This document shows, one piece after another, positions 56,525 through 64,000 of a stretch of DNA of 64,000 bases. The stretch is from NCBI RefSeq assembly GCF_900103845.1, contig NZ_FNIJ01000010.1, forward strand, positions 1 through 64,000. The letters are read 5' to 3'. Source of the DNA: Pseudomonas jinjuensis (GTDB lineage Bacteria; Pseudomonadota; Gammaproteobacteria; Pseudomonadales; Pseudomonadaceae). The notes beneath the pieces are model-generated. The model was not told the DNA's origin. It saw only the letters and a program-made list of their open reading frames with translations, and searched no databases. Position 1 is the stretch's first letter. Each line of letters starts with the position of its first letter. The position numbers and the translations under genes were made by a program.

Positions 56525-57100
56525 ATGCTGAAGAAGACCTTCGCCGCCCTGGCGTTCGGCACCGTGCTGTTCTCGGCCGGCCAGGCCATGGCCGCCGACT
56601 ACAAGATCGACAAGGAAGGCCAGCACGCCTTCATCGAATTCCGCATCCAGCACCTGGGCTACAGCTGGCTGTACGGCCGCTTCGACGACTTCGACGGCGC
56701 CTTCACCTTCGACGAGAAGAACCCCGCCGCCGACAAGGTCAAGGTCACCATCAACACCAACAGCGTGAACACCAACCACGCCGAGCGTGACAAGCACCTG
56801 CGCAGCCCGGATTTCCTCAACGTCGGCAAGTTCCCGACCGCGACCTTCGAGTCCACCTCGGTCAAGACCGCCACCAACGATGCCGAGATCACCGGCAACC
56901 TGACCCTGAACGGCGTGACCAAGCCGGTCACCATCAAGGCCCAGCTGATCGGCCAGGGCGACGACCCGTGGGGCGGCTACCGTGCCGGCTTCCACGGCAC
57001 CACCACCCTCAAGCTGAAGGACTTCGACATCCAGAAGGACCTCGGCCCGGCTTCCCAGGAAGTCGAACTGGTCCTGTCGGTGGAAGGTGTTCGCCAGTAG
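56525..57100 (+). CDS. pasP: periplasmic YceI-family protein (PasP homologue)
   Basis: 191-residue secreted lipocalin-like YceI protein. A signal peptide (1-23, ending AMA) precedes [20 protein letters not shown], and [18 protein letters not shown] is the family core. YceI proteins bind polyprenyl chains such as ubiquinone. The P. aeruginosa counterpart (PA0423) was described as the secreted small protease PasP, though no protease motif is evident here. It is co-transcribed with cytochrome b561 and ends at a classic terminator. Confidence 0.9.
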   Translation: MLKKTFAALAFGTVLFSAGQAMAADYKIDKEGQHAFIEFRIQHLGYSWLYGRFDDFDGAFTFDEKNPAADKVKVTINTNSVNTNHAERDKHLRSPDFLNVGKFPTATFESTSVKTATNDAEITGNLTLNGVTKPVTIKAQLIGQGDDPWGGYRAGFHGTTTLKLKDFDIQKDLGPASQEVELVLSVEGVRQ

Positions 57101-57116
57101 CAGGTGCGCTATGACG

Positions 57117-57144
57117 AAAACGCCGGCAATCGCCGGCGTTTTTT
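57117..57144 (+). terminator. rho-independent terminator between pasP and mexR
   Basis: AAAACGCCGGC-AATC-GCCGGCGTTTT is an 11-bp perfect stem followed by a T run. Flanked by convergent genes and with A and T runs on both sides, it can stop transcription from either direction. Confidence 0.9.
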
Positions 57145-57155
57145 CGTTGAGCCCT

Positions 57156-57599
57156 TCAGCTGTCCACCGTCGCCTGGCGCTCCAGGCACTGCCGCAGCAG
57201 CCGGGCGAGGGTGGCCTGCTCGTCGCTGTCCAGCCCGCCGAACAGGCTGCGATGGCTGCGCGCCTGGATGTTCCGGGCCTGGCGGTCCACCTGCTCGCCG
57301 GCCTCGGTGAGGAACAGGCGGAAGCTGCGCGCATCGTGCGGGTTGCGCTCGCGGCGGACCAGGCCGCGGGCTTCCATCTCGCGGATCTTGCGGGTGATCA
57401 GCGCCTTGTCCCGGCTCATCTGCCGGCCCACGTCCTGCAGGCTCAGCCCGGCGTCGGAGCCGATCAGTTCGAGCAGGCAGACATCCGGCGGCGTCAGCTC
57501 CAGCCCCTGCTCGCACAGGCCGATCTGCAGGTGCGCGCGCAACTGCTCGAACACTTCCAGCAGGGTTTTCGGCAGGTCGGGATTCACGGGGTTGGTCAT
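57156..57599 (-). CDS. mexR: MarR-family repressor MexR
   Basis: 147-residue MarR regulator, exactly the length of P. aeruginosa MexR. The winged HTH lies at about 37-100 (LTPPDVCLLELI, LQDVGRQMSRDKALITRKIREME). As I recall it, PAO1 MexR senses oxidation through Cys30 and Cys62. Here residue 62 is Ser and residue 30 is Glu, with Cys at 29, 41 and 138 instead. The start at 57599 gives the known N-terminus (PVNPDL). It is divergent from mexA, and two operators lie between. Confidence 0.95.
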   Translation of the reverse strand: MTNPVNPDLPKTLLEVFEQLRAHLQIGLCEQGLELTPPDVCLLELIGSDAGLSLQDVGRQMSRDKALITRKIREMEARGLVRRERNPHDARSFRLFLTEAGEQVDRQARNIQARSHRSLFGGLDSDEQATLARLLRQCLERQATVDS

Positions 57600-57631
57600 G
57601 GCTCTGATCGGGGTAAGTGGAATGTAAATCC

Positions 57632-57679
57632 GGTTGATTGGATCAACCATATTGCTTATTTTAGTTGACGGAATCAACT
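57632..57679. promoter_or_regulatory. twin MexR operators and mexR promoter
   Basis: Two GTTGA-N5-TCAAC inverted repeats (57633-57647 and 57664-57678) start 31 bp apart, about three helical turns, as in the known MexR sites. On the minus strand a mexR promoter fits: -35 TTGATT (57672-57677), 17 bp, -10 CAATAT (57649-57654), so the distal operator covers its -35. On the plus strand TTGACG (57665-57670) with AATATG (57688-57693) may serve mexAB-oprM. Binding is inferred. Confidence 0.82.
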
Positions 57680-57867
57680 TTGCGCCAAATATGGCCCTGC
57701 CTTGCACGGCCTGCTGAAAGAAACGGCTTTTTGCTCAATCGTTTCAGTAGATGTCGTCCAGGGCGTTCGGTCGTTTACAGACAGTGTTGAATGTAAGTAT
57801 TTTTGCGTGCTTTCCGGGCCGCCAGCCGATAGCGACGGTCCGGGGTTTCGCTCATGAGGACAACGAG

Positions 57868-59019
57868 ATGCAACGAACGCCAGCCACGCGCGCTCTGCTA
57901 CCGGCCCTGCTGGTCGCCCTGACGGCCCTTGCCGGATGCGAGAAGACCGAGCCGCCGCAGGAGAACCACATTCCCGAAGTCGGCGTGGTCACCCTGCAGC
58001 CCCAGGCTGTGATGCTGAACAGCGAACTGCCGGGCCGTACCACGGCGTTCCGCGTTGCCGAGGTGCGTCCGCAGGTCAACGGCATCATTCTCAAGCGCCT
58101 GTTCAAGGAAGGCAGCGACGTCAAGGCCGGCCAGCAGCTCTACCAGATCGACCCGGCGACCTACGAGGCGACCTACCAGAGCGCCCGCGCCAACCTGATG
58201 TCCACCCAGCAGCAGGCCGAGCGCTACAAGCTGCTGGTGGCCGACGAGGCGGTGAGCAAGCAGCAGTACGCCGACGCCCAGGCCGCGGCGCTGCAGGCCA
58301 AGGCCGCGGTGGACGCGGCGCAGATCAACCTGCGCTACACCAGGGTGCTGTCGCCGATCTCCGGGCGCATCGGCCGTTCCGCGGTCACCGAGGGCGCGCT
58401 GGTCACCAACGGCCAGGCCAACGCACTGGCCACGGTGCAGCAGCTCGACCCGATCTACGTCGACGTCACCCAGCCGTCCACCGCCCTGTTGCGCCTGCGT
58501 CGCGAGCTGGCCGAGGGCCTGCTGGAGAAGGCCGGGGAGAACGCCGCCAAGGTCAGGCTGTTCCTCGAGGACGGTTCCGAGTACACCCACCAAGGCACCC
58601 TGGAGTTCTCCGAAGTCTCGGTGGACCCGGGCACCGGTTCGGTGACCCTGCGCGCCGTGTTCCCCAACCCGAAGCATGACCTGCTGCCCGGCATGTTCGT
58701 CCACGCGCAGCTGCTGGAAGGCGTGAAGCGCCAGGCGATCCTCGCCCCGCAACAGGGCGTGACCCGCGACATCAAGGGCCAGGCCACCGCGCTGGTGCTG
58801 AATGCGGAGAACAAGGTCGAGCTGCGCGTGCTCAAGGCCGACCGCGTGATCGGCGACAAGTGGCTGGTGAGCAAGGGCCTCAACCCCGGCGACCGCATCA
58901 TCACCGAGGGCCTGCAGTACGTGCACCCGGGCGACGAAGCCAAGCCGGTGCCGGCGCGCAACGTGGCATCCGAACCAGAGGCCGCCAAGCCGTTGGCGGT
59001 GACGGGCGCCCAGGGTTAA
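57868..59019 (+). CDS. mexA: RND efflux membrane-fusion lipoprotein MexA
   Basis: 383-residue periplasmic adaptor, the same length as in PAO1. The lipobox LAGC gives acylated Cys24. Then come lipoyl/beta-barrel segments (VRPQVNGIILKRLFKEGSDV, LSPISGRIGRSAVTEGALV) and an alpha-helical hairpin (about 95-165) that meets OprM. It joins MexB to OprM in the main intrinsic multidrug pump. The ATG at 57868 follows GAGGA by about 9 bp; a 268-bp leader separates it from mexR. Confidence 0.97.
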   Translation: MQRTPATRALLPALLVALTALAGCEKTEPPQENHIPEVGVVTLQPQAVMLNSELPGRTTAFRVAEVRPQVNGIILKRLFKEGSDVKAGQQLYQIDPATYEATYQSARANLMSTQQQAERYKLLVADEAVSKQQYADAQAAALQAKAAVDAAQINLRYTRVLSPISGRIGRSAVTEGALVTNGQANALATVQQLDPIYVDVTQPSTALLRLRRELAEGLLEKAGENAAKVRLFLEDGSEYTHQGTLEFSEVSVDPGTGSVTLRAVFPNPKHDLLPGMFVHAQLLEGVKRQAILAPQQGVTRDIKGQATALVLNAENKVELRVLKADRVIGDKWLVSKGLNPGDRIITEGLQYVHPGDEAKPVPARNVASEPEAAKPLAVTGAQG

Positions 59020-59034
59020 GCGAGGAAATCCGCA

Positions 59035-62000
59035 ATGTCGAAGTTTTTCATTGACCGGCCCATCTTCGCCTGGGTGATCGCGCTGGTGATCATGCTCGCG
59101 GGCGGGCTGGCGATCCTCAAGCTGCCGGTGAACCAGTACCCGGCCATCGCGCCGCCGGCCATCGCCATCCAGGTGGCCTATCCGGGCGCTTCCGCGGAAA
59201 CCGTGCAGAACACCGTGGTGCAGGTCATCGAGCAGCAGATGAATGGCCTGGACGGCCTGCGCTACATCTCCTCGGAGAGCAACTCCGACGGCAGCATGAC
59301 CATCACCGTCACCTTCGACCAGGGCACCAGCCCGGACATCGCCCAGGTGCAGGTGCAGAACAAGCTGCAGCTGGCCAGCCCCCTGTTGCCGCAGGAAGTG
59401 CAGCAGCAGGGCATCCGCGTGACCAAGGCGGTGAAGAACTTCCTGATGGTGGTCGGCGTCGTCTCCACCGACGGCAGCATGACCAAGGAAGACCTGTCCA
59501 ACTACATCGTCTCCAACATCCAGGACCCGCTGTCGCGGACCGCCGGCGTCGGCGACTTCCAGGTGTTCGGTTCGCAGTACGCCATGCGCGTCTGGCTCGA
59601 CCCGGCGCGGCTGAACAGCTACCAGCTGACCCCCGGCGACGTGAAGTCGGCGATCCAGGCGCAGAACGTCCAGGTCTCCTCCGGCCAGCTCGGCGGCCTG
59701 CCGGCGGTGCGCGGGCAGCAGCTCAACGCCACCATCATCGGCAAGACCCGCCTGCAGACCGCCGAGCAGTTCGGCAACATCCTGCTCAAGGTCAACGCCG
59801 ACGGCTCCCAGGTGCGCCTGAAGGACGTCGCCCAGGTCGGCCTCGGCGGCCAGGACTACAACATCAGCGCCCAGTTCAACGGCAGCCCGGCCTCCGGCAT
59901 CGCCATCAAGCTGGCCGCCGGCGCCAACGCGCTGGATACCGCCAAGGCGGTGCGCGCGACCCTCGGCCGGCTGGAGCCGTTCTTCCCCCAGGGCATGAAG
60001 ATCGTCTACCCGTACGACACCACGCCGGTGGTCTCGGCCTCCATCCATGAGGTGGTGAAGACCCTCGGCGAGGCGATCCTGCTGGTGTTCCTGGTCATGT
60101 ACCTGTTCCTGCAGAACTTCCGCGCCACGCTGATCCCGACCATCGCCGTGCCGGTGGTGCTGCTCGGCACCTTCGGCGTGCTCGCCGCGTTCGGCTTCTC
60201 GATCAACACCCTGACCATGTTCGGCATGGTGCTGGCCATCGGTCTGCTGGTGGACGACGCCATCGTGGTGGTGGAGAACGTCGAGCGGGTGATGGCCGAG
60301 GAAGGCCTGTCGCCACGGGAGGCCGCGCGCAAGTCCATGGACCAGATTCAGGACGCGCTGGTCGGCATCGCCCTGGTGCTGTCGGCGGTGTTCCTGCCGA
60401 TGGCGTTCTTCGGCGGCTCCACCGGGGTGATCTACCGGCAGTTCTCCATCACCATCGTCTCGGCCATGGCCCTCTCGGTGCTGGTGGCGCTGGTGCTGAC
60501 CCCGGCGCTCTGCGCGACCATGCTCAAGCCGATCCACAAGGGCGACCATGGCGAGAACAAGGGCGGCTTCTTCGGCTGGTTCAACCGCTGGTTCATCTCC
60601 GCCACCGAGGGCTACGAGCGCGGCGTAGCAGGCATTCTCAAGCGCCGCACGTCCTACCTGCTGCTCTACGTGGTGATCATCGCCGGCATGGTCTGGCTGT
60701 TCGCCCGCATCCCCACCGCGTTCCTCCCCGACGAGGACCAGGGCGTGCTGTTCGCCCAGGTGCAGACCCCTGCCGGCTCGACTTCCGAGCGCACGCAGAA
60801 GGTGGTCGACCAGATGCGCGAGTACCTGCTGAACGAGGAATCGGCGGCGGTCAACTCGGTGTTCACCGTGACCGGCTTCAACTTCGCCGGCCGCGGGCAG
60901 AGTTCGGGCATGGCGTTCATCATGCTCAAGCCGTGGGAAGAACGCGAAGGCAAGGAGAACAGCGTGTTCGCCCTGGCCGAGCGCGCGCAGAAGCACTTCG
61001 AGCGCTTCATCGACGCCCGGGTGTTCGCCTTCGCGCCGCCGGCGGTGCTGGAACTGGGCAACGCCACCGGCTTCGACCTGTACCTGCAGGACCAGGCCGG
61101 CCTCGGCCACGAAGCCCTGATGGCGGCCCGCGACAAGTTCCTCGACCTGGCGTACCAGCGGCCCGAGCTGGACAGCGTGCGCGCCAACGGCCTCAACGAC
61201 GAGCCGCAGTACCAGCTCGAGATCGACGACGAGAAGGCCCGCGCCCTGGGGATTTCGCTGGCCGACGTGAACACCACGATTTCCATCGCCTGGGGTTCCA
61301 ACTACGTCAACGACTTCATCGACCGAGGCCGGGTGAAGAAGGTCTACCTGCAGGGCCAGCCGAATGCGCGGATGACCCCGGAAGACCTGGGCAAGTGGTA
61401 CGTGCGCAACGACCAGGGCGAGATGGTGCCGTTCACCGCCTTCGCCAACGGCTACTGGGTCTACGGTTCGCCGAAGCTGTCGCGCTACAACGGCGTGCCG
61501 GCGGTGGAAATTCTCGGTGCGCCGTCGCCCGGCCGCAGCACCGGCGAGGCGATGGCGGTGGCCGAGGAGATCATCAGCCAGCTGCCCACCGGTATCGGCT
61601 ACTCCTGGACCGGCATTTCCTACGAGGAACGCCTGTCAGGCTCGCAGGCGCCGGCGCTCTACGCCCTGTCGCTGATCGTGGTGTTCCTCTGCCTGGCGGC
61701 GCTGTACGAGAGCTGGTCGATTCCGTTCTCGGTGATGCTGGTGGTGCCGCTCGGGGTCATCGGCGCGCTGATCGCCACCTCGCTGCGCGGCCTGTCCAAC
61801 GACGTGTTCTTCCAGGTCGGCCTGCTCACCACCATCGGCCTGTCGGCGAAGAACGCCATCCTCATCGTCGAGTTCGCCAAGGAACTGCACGAGCAGGGCA
61901 AGGACATAGTCGAGGCGGCCATCGAGGCCTGCCGCATGCGTCTGCGCCCGATCGTGATGACCTCGCTGGCCTTCATCCTCGGCGTGCTGCCGCTGACGAT

Positions 62001-62178
62001 CTCCAGCGGCGCCGGTTCCGGCAGCCAGCACGCGATCGGTACCGGCGTGATCGGCGGCATGTTCACCGCGACCGTGCTGGCGATCTTCTGGGTGCCGCTG
62101 TTCTATGTGCTGGTGAGCACCATGTTCAAGGACCGCGCGACCCGCGAGCAGTCCGCAGTCACCGAATCGGGGCATTGA
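59035..62178 (+). CDS. mexB: RND efflux transporter MexB
   Basis: 1047-residue trimeric proton-driven inner-membrane transporter with 12 helices and two large periplasmic loops. The proton relay Asp pair lies in [18 protein letters not shown] (TM4), and the Lys in [13 protein letters not shown] (TM10). The N-terminus [17 protein letters not shown] is typical. It exports beta-lactams, quinolones, tetracyclines and other compounds. It starts 15 bp after mexA, and oprM starts 1 bp after its stop. Confidence 0.97.
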   Translation: MSKFFIDRPIFAWVIALVIMLAGGLAILKLPVNQYPAIAPPAIAIQVAYPGASAETVQNTVVQVIEQQMNGLDGLRYISSESNSDGSMTITVTFDQGTSPDIAQVQVQNKLQLASPLLPQEVQQQGIRVTKAVKNFLMVVGVVSTDGSMTKEDLSNYIVSNIQDPLSRTAGVGDFQVFGSQYAMRVWLDPARLNSYQLTPGDVKSAIQAQNVQVSSGQLGGLPAVRGQQLNATIIGKTRLQTAEQFGNILLKVNADGSQVRLKDVAQVGLGGQDYNISAQFNGSPASGIAIKLAAGANALDTAKAVRATLGRLEPFFPQGMKIVYPYDTTPVVSASIHEVVKTLGEAILLVFLVMYLFLQNFRATLIPTIAVPVVLLGTFGVLAAFGFSINTLTMFGMVLAIGLLVDDAIVVVENVERVMAEEGLSPREAARKSMDQIQDALVGIALVLSAVFLPMAFFGGSTGVIYRQFSITIVSAMALSVLVALVLTPALCATMLKPIHKGDHGENKGGFFGWFNRWFISATEGYERGVAGILKRRTSYLLLYVVIIAGMVWLFARIPTAFLPDEDQGVLFAQVQTPAGSTSERTQKVVDQMREYLLNEESAAVNSVFTVTGFNFAGRGQSSGMAFIMLKPWEEREGKENSVFALAERAQKHFERFIDARVFAFAPPAVLELGNATGFDLYLQDQAGLGHEALMAARDKFLDLAYQRPELDSVRANGLNDEPQYQLEIDDEKARALGISLADVNTTISIAWGSNYVNDFIDRGRVKKVYLQGQPNARMTPEDLGKWYVRNDQGEMVPFTAFANGYWVYGSPKLSRYNGVPAVEILGAPSPGRSTGEAMAVAEEIISQLPTGIGYSWTGISYEERLSGSQAPALYALSLIVVFLCLAALYESWSIPFSVMLVVPLGVIGALIATSLRGLSNDVFFQVGLLTTIGLSAKNAILIVEFAKELHEQGKDIVEAAIEACRMRLRPIVMTSLAFILGVLPLTISSGAGSGSQHAIGTGVIGGMFTATVLAIFWVPLFYVLVSTMFKDRATREQSAVTESGH

Positions 62179-62179
62179 G

Positions 62180-63613
62180 ATGACCAAGACGCTACTTTCC
62201 ACTGCCCTGGCCGCGGCGCTGCTTTCCGGCTGCTCGCTGATCCCGGAGTACCAGCGCCCGGCGGCGCCGGTGGCCGGCAGCTACAACGGCGCCCCGGCCG
62301 ACAGCGCGGCGGTGAAGGCCGCCGACATCGGCTGGCGCGAGTACTTCAACGACCCGCAGCTGCAGCGCCTGATCGAAGTGGCGCTGCAGAACAACCGCGA
62401 CCTGCGCGTCGCCGCGCTGAACGTCGAGGCGTTCCAGGCGCAGTACCGCATCCAGCGTGCCGATCTGTTCCCGGCGATCGACGCCAACGTCAGCGGCGTG
62501 CGCCAGCGCGTGCCGGGCGACCTGTCGCAGACCGGCAGCCCGACCATCACCAGCCAGTACGGCGCGACCATCGGCACCACGGCCTGGGAGATCGACCTCT
62601 TCGGCCGCCTGCGCAGCCTGCGCGACGCGGCGCTGGAACAGTACTTCGCCAGCACCGAGGCGCAGCGCAGCGTGCAGACCGCGCTGGTGGCCAGCGTGGC
62701 CAACGCCTACCTGACCCTGCGCGCCGACCAGGCGCTGCTGCAGCTGACCCGCGACACCCTGGACACCTTCCAGAAGAGCTACGACCTGACCCGCCGCAGC
62801 TACGAGGTGGGCGTGGCTTCCGCCCTCGACCTGCGCCAGGCGCAGACCTCGGTGGAAAGCACCCGGGCGACCCTGGCGCAGTACTCGCGGCTGGTGGTGC
62901 AGGACCAGAATGCGCTGGTCCTGCTGCTCGGCAGCGGCCTGCCAGCGGACCTGCCGCAGGGTATGGAGCTGAACGCCGACCTGCTCGCCGACGTACCGGC
63001 CGGCCTGCCGTCCGACCTGCTGCAGCGGCGCCCGGACATCCTCCAGGCCGAGCACCAGCTGAAGGCGGCCAACGCCAACATCGGCGCGGCCCGCGCGGCG
63101 TTCTTCCCGAGCATCAGCCTGACCGCCAACGCCGGCTCGCTGAGCAGCGAACTGTCCGGCCTGTTCAAGGGCGGTTCCGGCAGCTGGCTGTTCCAGCCGC
63201 AGCTCAACCTGCCGATCTTCAACGCCGGCAGCCTGAAGGCCAGCCTGGACCTGGCCAGGGTGCAGAAGGACATCAACATCGCGCAGTACGAGAAGGCCAT
63301 CCAGATCGCTTTCTCCGAAGTGGCCGACGGCCTCGCCGCGCGCGCCACCTACAACGAGCAGCTGGACGCCCAGCGCGCCCTGGTGGAGGCCAGCGCCGAG
63401 TACTACGGGCTGGCGGAGAAGCGCTACCGCACCGGGGTGGACAACTACCTGACCCTGCTCGACGCCCAGCGCCTGCTGTTCAGCGCCCAGCAGCAGCTGA
63501 TCGGCGACCGTCTGGCCCAGCTGACCAGCGAGGTGAACCTGTACAAGGCCCTCGGCGGTGGCTGGGAGGAGCGCACGGCGAGCCAGGAGAGCACAGCGCA
63601 GCCCAGGGGGTGA
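62180..63613 (+). CDS. oprM: outer-membrane channel lipoprotein OprM
   Basis: 477-residue TolC-family outer-membrane factor. The signal peptide ends in lipobox LSGC with Cys18. Two efflux-protein repeats follow: one with [18 protein letters not shown] and one with [20 protein letters not shown]. The latter also has [17 protein letters not shown] near the end. It forms the exit duct for MexAB and also serves other RND pumps. It is the last gene of the operon, ending at a strong terminator. Confidence 0.97.
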   Translation: MTKTLLSTALAAALLSGCSLIPEYQRPAAPVAGSYNGAPADSAAVKAADIGWREYFNDPQLQRLIEVALQNNRDLRVAALNVEAFQAQYRIQRADLFPAIDANVSGVRQRVPGDLSQTGSPTITSQYGATIGTTAWEIDLFGRLRSLRDAALEQYFASTEAQRSVQTALVASVANAYLTLRADQALLQLTRDTLDTFQKSYDLTRRSYEVGVASALDLRQAQTSVESTRATLAQYSRLVVQDQNALVLLLGSGLPADLPQGMELNADLLADVPAGLPSDLLQRRPDILQAEHQLKAANANIGAARAAFFPSISLTANAGSLSSELSGLFKGGSGSWLFQPQLNLPIFNAGSLKASLDLARVQKDINIAQYEKAIQIAFSEVADGLAARATYNEQLDAQRALVEASAEYYGLAEKRYRTGVDNYLTLLDAQRLLFSAQQQLIGDRLAQLTSEVNLYKALGGGWEERTASQESTAQPRG

Positions 63614-63628
63614 ACCCGCGCCACAACG

Positions 63629-63657
63629 AAAACGCCGCCCATTCGAGGCGGCGTTTT
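63629..63657 (+). terminator. rho-independent terminator after oprM
   Basis: AAAACGCCGCC and GGCGGCGTTTT form an 11-bp perfect stem with a 7-base loop, followed by more T-rich sequence. It is 15 bp downstream of the oprM stop. Confidence 0.9.
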
Positions 63658-63689
63658 GGTTTGTGGGGGCGGGGAGGAGTCGGGACGAC

Positions 63690-63721
63690 GGTGGATAACG
63701 CTGGCGCGTTATTCACCCTAC
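63690..63721. repeat. right half of the 87-bp element (solo)
   Basis: GGTGGATAACGCTGGC and GCGTTAT-TCACCCTAC match the right halves at 32.3 and 51.8 kb, without the left half. A solo half shows that the composite element consists of separable units. Confidence 0.75.
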
Positions 63722-63727
63722 GCAATT

Positions 63728-63774
63728 GTAGGAGCACGCCATGCGTGCGATTCGCGGGCATGGCCCGCTCCTAC
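63728..63774. repeat. mixed REP doublet (ACGC-stem and GGGC-stem)
   Basis: Head-to-head pair. GTAGGAGCACGCCATGCGTG (stem ACGC/GCGT) is followed directly by TTCGCGGGCATGGCCCGCTC ending CTAC (stem GGGC/GCCC). The right end contains the TAG stop of the minus-strand gene at the window edge. Confidence 0.8.
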
Positions 63775-64000
63775 AGTCCCCAGGGCCTGTGCGTCGCCGC
63801 CGGCTGGAGGTCGTTGGCCGCCAGCCAGTCCAGTGCGCACTGGCGCAGGCGGTCGGCCTGGTAGAGCTGCCAGGCCTGGAGGAGCACCGGATAGCCCATC
63901 AGCACATGGTGGAACGCCTTCACCGGCCGGCGGCCTTCCAGGGCGCTGGCGAGCGCGGCGTAGGCGTGCGGCTCGGCCACTTCGGGGAGGAAGTCGCGCA
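63771..64000 (-). CDS. unidentified protein, C-terminal fragment
   Basis: Partial minus-strand reading frame that continues beyond the window; about 75 C-terminal residues are visible. The sequence includes ALASALEGRRPVKAFHHVLM and LQAWQLYQADRLRQCALDWL, helical and rich in Leu/Ala/Gln. I do not recognise the family. GTG at 63980 could be a start, but the frame stays open to the window edge (RDFLPEVAEPH), so an internal fragment is more likely. Its TAG stop (63771-63773) is supplied by the GTAGGAGC head of a REP. Confidence 0.55.
   Translation of the reverse strand, partial: RDFLPEVAEPHAYAALASALEGRRPVKAFHHVLMGYPVLLQAWQLYQADRLRQCALDWLAANDLQPAATHRPWGL

Noticed and set aside
57751..57867. Upstream start or leader peptide for mexA
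   Set aside because: A longer MexA would lose its lipoprotein signal position; no ribosome-binding site supports a separate leader peptide.
57898..61110. 1070-codon open frame antisense to mexA and mexB
   Set aside because: It mirrors the codon bias of mexAB with no domain or starts of its own; a GC-driven shadow.

Overview
The window is about 64 kb of dense, GC-rich chromosome from a Pseudomonas closely related to, but not identical with, P. aeruginosa. Most genes have recognisable P. aeruginosa PAO1 counterparts and run in three syntenic blocks. No tRNA, rRNA, CRISPR array, IS element, prophage or defence locus was seen. No gap between genes exceeds about 300 bp, and the larger gaps are filled by REP-type hairpin repeats.

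Block 1 (1-10.6 kb; PAO1 PA0367 to PA0357 order, from memory): the laoR/laoCBA long-chain alcohol and aldehyde oxidation locus, coaD, an 8Fe ferredoxin, gamma-glutamyltransferase, a Na/Pi-cotransporter-like protein and mutM. Block 2 (10.8-17.8 kb; PA5175 to PA5181 order): cysQ, nudE, yrfG, a BON-LysM protein, then a LysR regulator with fdhD and a formate-dehydrogenase-like molybdopterin enzyme. Block 3 (17.9-63.6 kb; PA0386 to PA0427 order): a ten-gene minus-strand cluster (yggS-proC-yggT-yggU-dynamin-like GTPase-metX-metW-DUF4426-rdgB-hemW), pilT-pilU, reverse transsulfuration genes, pyrR-pyrB-pyrC', ruvX-algH, tonB3, gshB, the complete Pil-Chp chemosensory cluster (pilGHIJK-chpABC), rsmE, bioA, a flavin amine oxidase, a cytochrome b561/YceI pair, and mexR with the mexAB-oprM efflux operon. 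Type IV pilus twitching is the strongest theme: PilT/PilU are the retraction motors, TonB3 is needed for pilus function, and PilGHIJK/ChpABC signal to the pilus.

The most noteworthy observations are these. (1) There are two families of GTAG-headed REP/REPIN repeats with compensatory stem changes. They sit at both synteny breakpoints, and their GTAG heads supply the TAG stop codons of three genes. (2) A repeat is embedded in the 5' coding end of hemW. (3) MexR lacks Cys62, and its other redox Cys is shifted by one residue, while its twin operators are intact. (4) chpD/chpE are missing and repeats lie in their place. (5) ChpA has a phosphotransfer-like domain with no acceptor residue. (6) A dynamin-like GTPase with its own promoter sits inside the metabolic cluster. 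I did not find a wholly novel multi-gene system; the unexplained structure lies mainly in the repeats and in specific residue changes.
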